From assembly GCA_900756555.1 (NCBI GenBank), contig CAAEKP010000070.1:1-10006 (forward strand): a stretch of DNA of 10,006 bases. The letters are read 5' to 3'. How positions within the stretch are numbered: position 1 is the stretch's first letter; each line of letters starts with the position of its first letter. The position numbers and the translations under genes are program-made. Below the pieces are notes generated by a model. That model was not told where the DNA came from, did no database searches, and was given only the letters and a program-made list of their open reading frames with translations. The DNA is from Peptococcaceae bacterium (lineage in GTDB: Bacteria > Bacillota > Peptococcia > Peptococcales > Peptococcaceae). Positions 6,432-10,006 of the stretch are shown here, piece by piece.

Positions 6432-6794
6432 ATGGAAACACCAAAGATTTTTGACAGTGAATATCGCTTTGCCTGCATTGTGTGGGCGCATGAGCCAGTA
6501 ACCACGCGGGAATTGGTGCAGCTTTGTCAGGCGCAGTTGGATTGGAAACGCACCACCACTTATACGGTGCTGAAACGGTTATGCGAGCGGGGGATTTTTC
6601 AGACGGAAAATTCTGTGGTTACATCGCTGATTCCGCAGGAGGATATTCAGCACTGCGAGAGCCGTCAGTTTGTGAAGCGCACCTTCGGCGGGTCGCTGCC
6701 GGGATTTATTGCGGCTTTTTTGGGCGGTGAAACCTTGAGCGAGCAGGAGGCAGAGGAGTTAAAGGCAATGATTGACCAGCACAAGGAGGATTGA
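6432..6794 (+). CDS. BlaI/MecI/CopY family transcriptional repressor
   Basis: Encodes 120 aa, a normal family length. The start is supported by AGGAGG at 6418-6423, 8 bases upstream. A winged helix spans about residues 10-68, with the recognition-helix signature KRTTTYTVLKRLCERGI at 39-55. The C-terminal dimerisation part (about 78-118) has RTFGGSLPGFIAAFLGG followed by SEQEAEELKAMID, typical of the family and the region in which partner proteases cut. Members bind dyad operators as dimers and are inactivated by proteolysis initiated by a BlaR1-type protease. It sits between two M56 genes. It starts 85 bases after copy 1 with no clear terminator or operator between, and its stop is 2 bases before the start of copy 2. 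It most likely represses the promoter at 4458-4486. Which M56 protein signals to it cannot be told from sequence. Confidence 0.93.
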   Translation: METPKIFDSEYRFACIVWAHEPVTTRELVQLCQAQLDWKRTTTYTVLKRLCERGIFQTENSVVTSLIPQEDIQHCESRQFVKRTFGGSLPGFIAAFLGGETLSEQEAEELKAMIDQHKED

Positions 6795-7071
6795 CGATGG
6801 AAGCCTTGTTTCTGAAAGTTGTGAACCTATCAATCACGGCCAGTTGGGTGATTGCGGCAGTGCTGCTGCTGCGCTTGCTGATGCGGTCTGTGCCGCGGAA
6901 ATACACCTGCCTGCTGTGGCTGGTGGTGCTGTTTCGCTTATTATGTCCCGTATCGTTGGAGGCGGAGTTCAGTCTGGTGCCGCAGCACACAGCGATACAG
7001 CCGGAGATTGTTTACACCACGCCGCAGGTGGATACAGAATCTGCTGTGGTGAATGAGATTGCCGATGCTAC
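6785..7071 (+). repeat. Direct repeat unit A (matches 9720-10006)
   Basis: These 287 bases recur at 9720-10006 with 10 substitutions and no gaps. The repeat covers 12 bases of leader (GGAGGATTGACG) and the first 275 coding bases of M56 copies 2 and 3. The true right boundary is unseen because the window ends inside the second copy. Confidence 0.95.
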
Positions 7072-9709
7072 GGTAAATCCAATCCTGGCGGAACATTCCG
7101 CGCCGACACCGCAGGCCAGTGTTAATCCGCTGCAAATTTATCTGTTTGCGGCTAGTTGGCTGTGGGTGCTGGGCATTGTAATTTTGTGCGGTTACACGTT
7201 GTTTTGTTGGTTTCGTCTGCGGCGGCAGCTGCGAGAAGCTGCGCCCGATGATGAGGGGATTTATCTGTGTGATGCCATCCCTTCGCCCTTTGTGTTTGGC
7301 GTGATACATCCGCGGATTTATCTGCCTTATGGCTTGCGTGATGCAGAGCGGCGTTATGTGCTGCTGCATGAACGAAGCCACATTGCCCGCTGGGATTTTC
7401 TGCTGAAGCCGTTATTCTGGCTGGCTGTGATGGTGCATTGGCTCAATCCGCTGGTGTGGGTGGCGTGGCATTATTTCAGCCGTGATTTAGAGCTGACCTG
7501 TGATGAACGCGCCATTGCCCAGTTGGATAACAGCCAGAAACAGGGCTATAGCCATACTTTGGTGCAGTTGGCGGTACAGCAGCGTAAGCTCCGTTGCCCG
7601 ATAGCCTTTGGCAACAACAGCACCAAACAGCGCATTGCTCATGTGCTGCGCTACAAGAAGCAGGCCTTGTGGATAACAGGTGTAGCGCTGGTTATCACGG
7701 TGATGATGGCAGTGGCGTTGGGTGTAAATCCGGTGCCGAATGAGCGCTTAGGTGATTTACGTCCAGAGTTAGAAAATCCTGTTTGCACTGCGGTGGAGTT
7801 GCAATGGGGTACGATAACAGTGAAAATTGAAGATACTGCACAGGTAAGACAGCTTCAAAAGTTAGCAGCGGATTTAAAAGTTCAGCAAAAAGGGAAGAAT
7901 CGGCGTAACAACATTTTCTCTGAAGATCAGGCATATCATGTGGCGGTGATGAATCGGATTCAATTTTTGACCGGAGCAGAAGTTGTAGAAAGTATCTACT
8001 TCAATGGTACCTTTACACAGATTGAGCCAAAGGACAATGGCCAGGAAAATTGTGCTTATCTGCAAGTAAATGAACCGCAGGTGTTACGGGAATTGTTTTC
8101 AGCACAGGGGCAGAGCGTTCTTGCACAGCAGGCGGATGCTACTTTCGCTGCCGATTTAGATAACGATGATAGATCGGAACAGATTATAGTCAATGTAAAT
8201 CAACAAGCGGAAGATTTTTTGGCAGAAGTAGCTATTTATCGTTCAGACGGCGTGGTGCTGTCTTGGGATATGTTGAATCAGCCTCATCCTGCGTGGGGCA
8301 ATCTGTACCTTTGCCGGAAAGATGGTCAGGATTATCTCTTGCGCTATCGACCGTGGATAGGGGGCAGTTATGCTAATTATTATTGGGAGTTGCAACAATT
8401 TGATGATGCGGGACAGCCAATTAGAATACAACGGAACAGTATAAAATTTTCTATCAATCCAGAACAGTATCAATTTAATGTGGATGAGATTTACGATTTT
8501 TTGCAGGAAGTAGATGAATTGTTGCAGGATGCTGTGTTGCTGGCAAGTACGGAAAATGGCAGATTGCAGTATAGCACTGTTGACAAGCAGATTTGTCCAA
8601 CAGCGGAAAGTTATCTCTATGACGAAAATAGTTGGTTATCCTCTTTTGTGCATGAAGATGCGCTGAAACTTGACTTGCGAGAACAACTGCAACTGGTACA
8701 GAATGAAATCTATTTTGCACGCCCGCAGGTAGCCTTGGAACAATGGTTGCAGTATCATGCTGATTTTGACGGACACCATCAGAAGCTGCTTGCGCCGGAA
8801 CTGTGTACCATTGATAAAAAACAATGTGTATCATTTGAGCTGTGCTGGCGGGAGGGTAATCAGATTATTGCACGTTATGCAGTCAGCACGCAAGACCCGG
8901 ATGATTTCAAGGCGGCAGAGCGGGGCAGATGTTATTATCAGTGGCAGGATGATAAGTGGGTGCTGCTGGATGATGAGAGCCAAAACAAAGATGTGAAAAA
9001 AGCGGCAGAGCATTGGGCGCAAAGTTATGCAGATCGTGATGGGAAATTACGCTATGGTTTGATGAATAAGCAGTTACAGGAGGAAATCAATCAAATTTCC
9101 AAGGATGATGCTGAGGCGTCTTGGATGCCAGTTTTGGTGATAAACGAGGAAACCGGTAGTTCTAACAGATATTTGCGTGGTTCCAGCCCTTGGGTAAAAG
9201 AATACCGAACTGAAATTTTCGCGCCGGAAAAGAAGAACGAGCTCGTTACAGCGCTGATTGATTATGCAATGACCGATTCTGGTCAGGGCGATTATGTGTA
9301 TCAGGAGGTTCTGACATTTGACAAGGATGGCAAAGTAGCAGATTGTCGTGTTGTTGTAGATTGTTTAGAGCGTGCGCAGTATGATGCGTTGCTGGAATTA
9401 GCTGCCAATAATGACAGTACCGCCAACGCCTGGCGCTATGAGCCGGAACAAGTAGCGCGGAAGTTTGTGACTGATTACTTAAAGCGGAGTGGCGGCACTT
9501 TTGGAGAATGGAACGCTGACACGAGCAGTATTGTGTATACGGATGCAGATGGCGTGAACTACAGCATTCGTTTGTATCAGCCGTTACAATATGCGGAATA
9601 TAAAACGCAGAATTACTGGGCGGTTGCCAGTTACACGGCAGAATTGGATGGGCAGTTACAACAGTATAACGTACAGGGTGATATGTGGGCGTCATTGCAT
9701 ATACAGTAA
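6797..9709 (+). CDS. M56 family (BlaR1-type) membrane metallopeptidase with extended sensor region, copy 2
   Basis: Encodes 970 aa from ATG 6797. A TTG at 6791 in frame is rejected because AGGAGG (6784-6789) would be 1 base from it but is 7 bases from the ATG. The N-terminal 313 residues align without gaps to copy 1: hydrophobic segments at about 7-30, 36-54, 113-138 and 292-311, HERSH at 191-195 and E232 in DLELTCDE. The extracellular region first repeats the copy 1 module (about 314-600), including D453-L-D-N-D-D-R-S-E461. It then adds about 370 residues: an unassigned stretch (600-730), a segment at about 735-855 (AEHWAQSYADRDGKLRYGLM, then SSPWV) that I recall from sensor regions of clostridial M56 proteins and that may be NTF2-like, and a tail (875-970). 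No penicillin-binding motifs are seen. It is probably translationally coupled to the BlaI gene 2 bases upstream. Confidence 0.9.
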   Translation: MEALFLKVVNLSITASWVIAAVLLLRLLMRSVPRKYTCLLWLVVLFRLLCPVSLEAEFSLVPQHTAIQPEIVYTTPQVDTESAVVNEIADATVNPILAEHSAPTPQASVNPLQIYLFAASWLWVLGIVILCGYTLFCWFRLRRQLREAAPDDEGIYLCDAIPSPFVFGVIHPRIYLPYGLRDAERRYVLLHERSHIARWDFLLKPLFWLAVMVHWLNPLVWVAWHYFSRDLELTCDERAIAQLDNSQKQGYSHTLVQLAVQQRKLRCPIAFGNNSTKQRIAHVLRYKKQALWITGVALVITVMMAVALGVNPVPNERLGDLRPELENPVCTAVELQWGTITVKIEDTAQVRQLQKLAADLKVQQKGKNRRNNIFSEDQAYHVAVMNRIQFLTGAEVVESIYFNGTFTQIEPKDNGQENCAYLQVNEPQVLRELFSAQGQSVLAQQADATFAADLDNDDRSEQIIVNVNQQAEDFLAEVAIYRSDGVVLSWDMLNQPHPAWGNLYLCRKDGQDYLLRYRPWIGGSYANYYWELQQFDDAGQPIRIQRNSIKFSINPEQYQFNVDEIYDFLQEVDELLQDAVLLASTENGRLQYSTVDKQICPTAESYLYDENSWLSSFVHEDALKLDLREQLQLVQNEIYFARPQVALEQWLQYHADFDGHHQKLLAPELCTIDKKQCVSFELCWREGNQIIARYAVSTQDPDDFKAAERGRCYYQWQDDKWVLLDDESQNKDVKKAAEHWAQSYADRDGKLRYGLMNKQLQEEINQISKDDAEASWMPVLVINEETGSSNRYLRGSSPWVKEYRTEIFAPEKKNELVTALIDYAMTDSGQGDYVYQEVLTFDKDGKVADCRVVVDCLERAQYDALLELAANNDSTANAWRYEPEQVARKFVTDYLKRSGGTFGEWNADTSSIVYTDADGVNYSIRLYQPLQYAEYKTQNYWAVASYTAELDGQLQQYNVQGDMWASLHIQ

Positions 9710-9719
9710 CATTTATGGG

Positions 9720-10006
9720 GGAGGATTGACGATGGAAGCATTGTTTCTGAAAGTTGTGAACCTATCCATCACAGCCAGTTGGGTGATTGCGGCAGTGTTG
9801 CTGCTGCGCTTGCTGATGCGGTCTGTGCCGCGAAAATACACTTGTCTGCTGTGGCTGGTGGTGCTGTTTCGCTTATTATGTCCCGTATCGCTGGAGGCGG
9901 AGTTCAGTCTAGTGCCGCAGCACACAGCGATACAGCCGGAGATTGTGTACACCACGCCGCAGGTGGATACAGAATCTGCTGTGGTGAATGAGATTGCCGA
10001 TGCTAC
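9720..10006 (+). repeat. Direct repeat unit B (matches 6785-7071)
   Basis: Second copy of the unit, offset by 2935 bases from the first and continuing past the window end. The left boundary of the match is sharp: upstream of GGAGGATTGACG the two copies share only a G/A-rich ribosome-binding context. Confidence 0.95.
9732..10006 (+). CDS. M56 family (BlaR1-type) metallopeptidase, copy 3 (5' part only)
   Basis: This is the start of a third M56 gene, cut by the window end after 91 full codons. GGGGGAGG at 9717-9724 lies 7 bases before the ATG. It begins 22 bases after the stop of copy 2, without a promoter or terminator between. The 91 residues (first two hydrophobic segments and the following periplasm-like loop ending in VVNEIADA) are identical to copy 2, although 10 of the 275 bases differ. 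The 12 bases before the ATG are also identical to those before copy 2, where they encode the end of BlaI, showing that the duplicated unit included that leader. The HExxH motif would lie beyond the window, so whether the gene is intact is unknown. Confidence 0.88.
   Translation, partial: MEALFLKVVNLSITASWVIAAVLLLRLLMRSVPRKYTCLLWLVVLFRLLCPVSLEAEFSLVPQHTAIQPEIVYTTPQVDTESAVVNEIADA

Noticed and set aside
6791..6796. TTG start for M56 copy 2
   Set aside because: The ribosome binding site would be 1 base away. ATG 6797 has 7-base spacing, and the same layout recurs before copy 3.
6941..7381. Antisense open frame of 146 codons
   Set aside because: It lies wholly within M56 copy 2. Its protein is compositionally odd (many Gln, Arg, His, Pro), as expected from the reverse strand of a GC-balanced gene.
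9246..9695. Antisense open frame of 149 codons
   Set aside because: It lies within the 3' end of M56 copy 2, with no ribosome binding site or recognisable domain. It is rich in His, Pro, Cys and Ser, a typical shadow.
4532..9709. BlaR1 beta-lactam sensing
   Set aside because: The gene order suggests bla/mec, but neither complete M56 protein has an SxxK/SxN/KTG penicillin-binding set, and no beta-lactamase or PBP gene is present in the window.

Overview
The window looks like chromosomal DNA of a Gram-positive-type anaerobe, most likely Bacillota of the Clostridia type. The reasons are the strong AGGAGG-like ribosome binding sites, the BlaI/BlaR1-type gene array and the C-terminus of a Firmicutes-type large serine recombinase. 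The genus cannot be fixed from the sequence alone. All supported genes lie on the + strand.

Region 1 (1-2470) is visibly AT-rich and looks acquired. It opens with a long perfect hairpin (2-78). Next come the C-terminal remnant of a site-specific serine recombinase (about 175-420) and a rho-independent terminator (436-470). A cluster of repeated TTATTCCG palindromes (479-552) precedes a Fic AMP-transferase-family gene that carries its own N-terminal helix-turn-helix (593-1486). Last is a DUF4268-type protein with a PD-(D/E)XK-like nuclease core (1544-2470). This Fic plus putative nuclease pair beside a dead recombinase resembles accessory, possibly defence-type, cargo.

Region 2 (2500-4288) returns to a more balanced base composition. 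It holds a BaiN/YhiN/HI0933-type flavoprotein and, 13 nt later, a small protein resembling the Imm5-like putative immunity family. The unit is closed by a long-stem terminator (4317-4422) whose loop carries what looks like a dispersed intergenic repeat.

Region 3 (4458-10006, running off the end) is a BlaI/M56 sensor array. A promoter with TTGACA/TAGACT boxes and two 16-bp dyad operators drives a 604-aa M56 (BlaR1-type) membrane metallopeptidase. It is followed by a BlaI-type repressor, a second, much longer M56 protein (970 aa), and the start of a third. The second and third M56 genes differ at 10 of the 275 comparable coding bases, all synonymous, and share the same ribosome-binding and start context. 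None of the M56 proteins shows a penicillin-binding sensor domain. Their extracellular parts differ in length and carry other modules. The likely logic is that several membrane proteases with different sensor domains feed one BlaI repressor, which controls the array through the operators at 4470-4508. The ligand is unknown.
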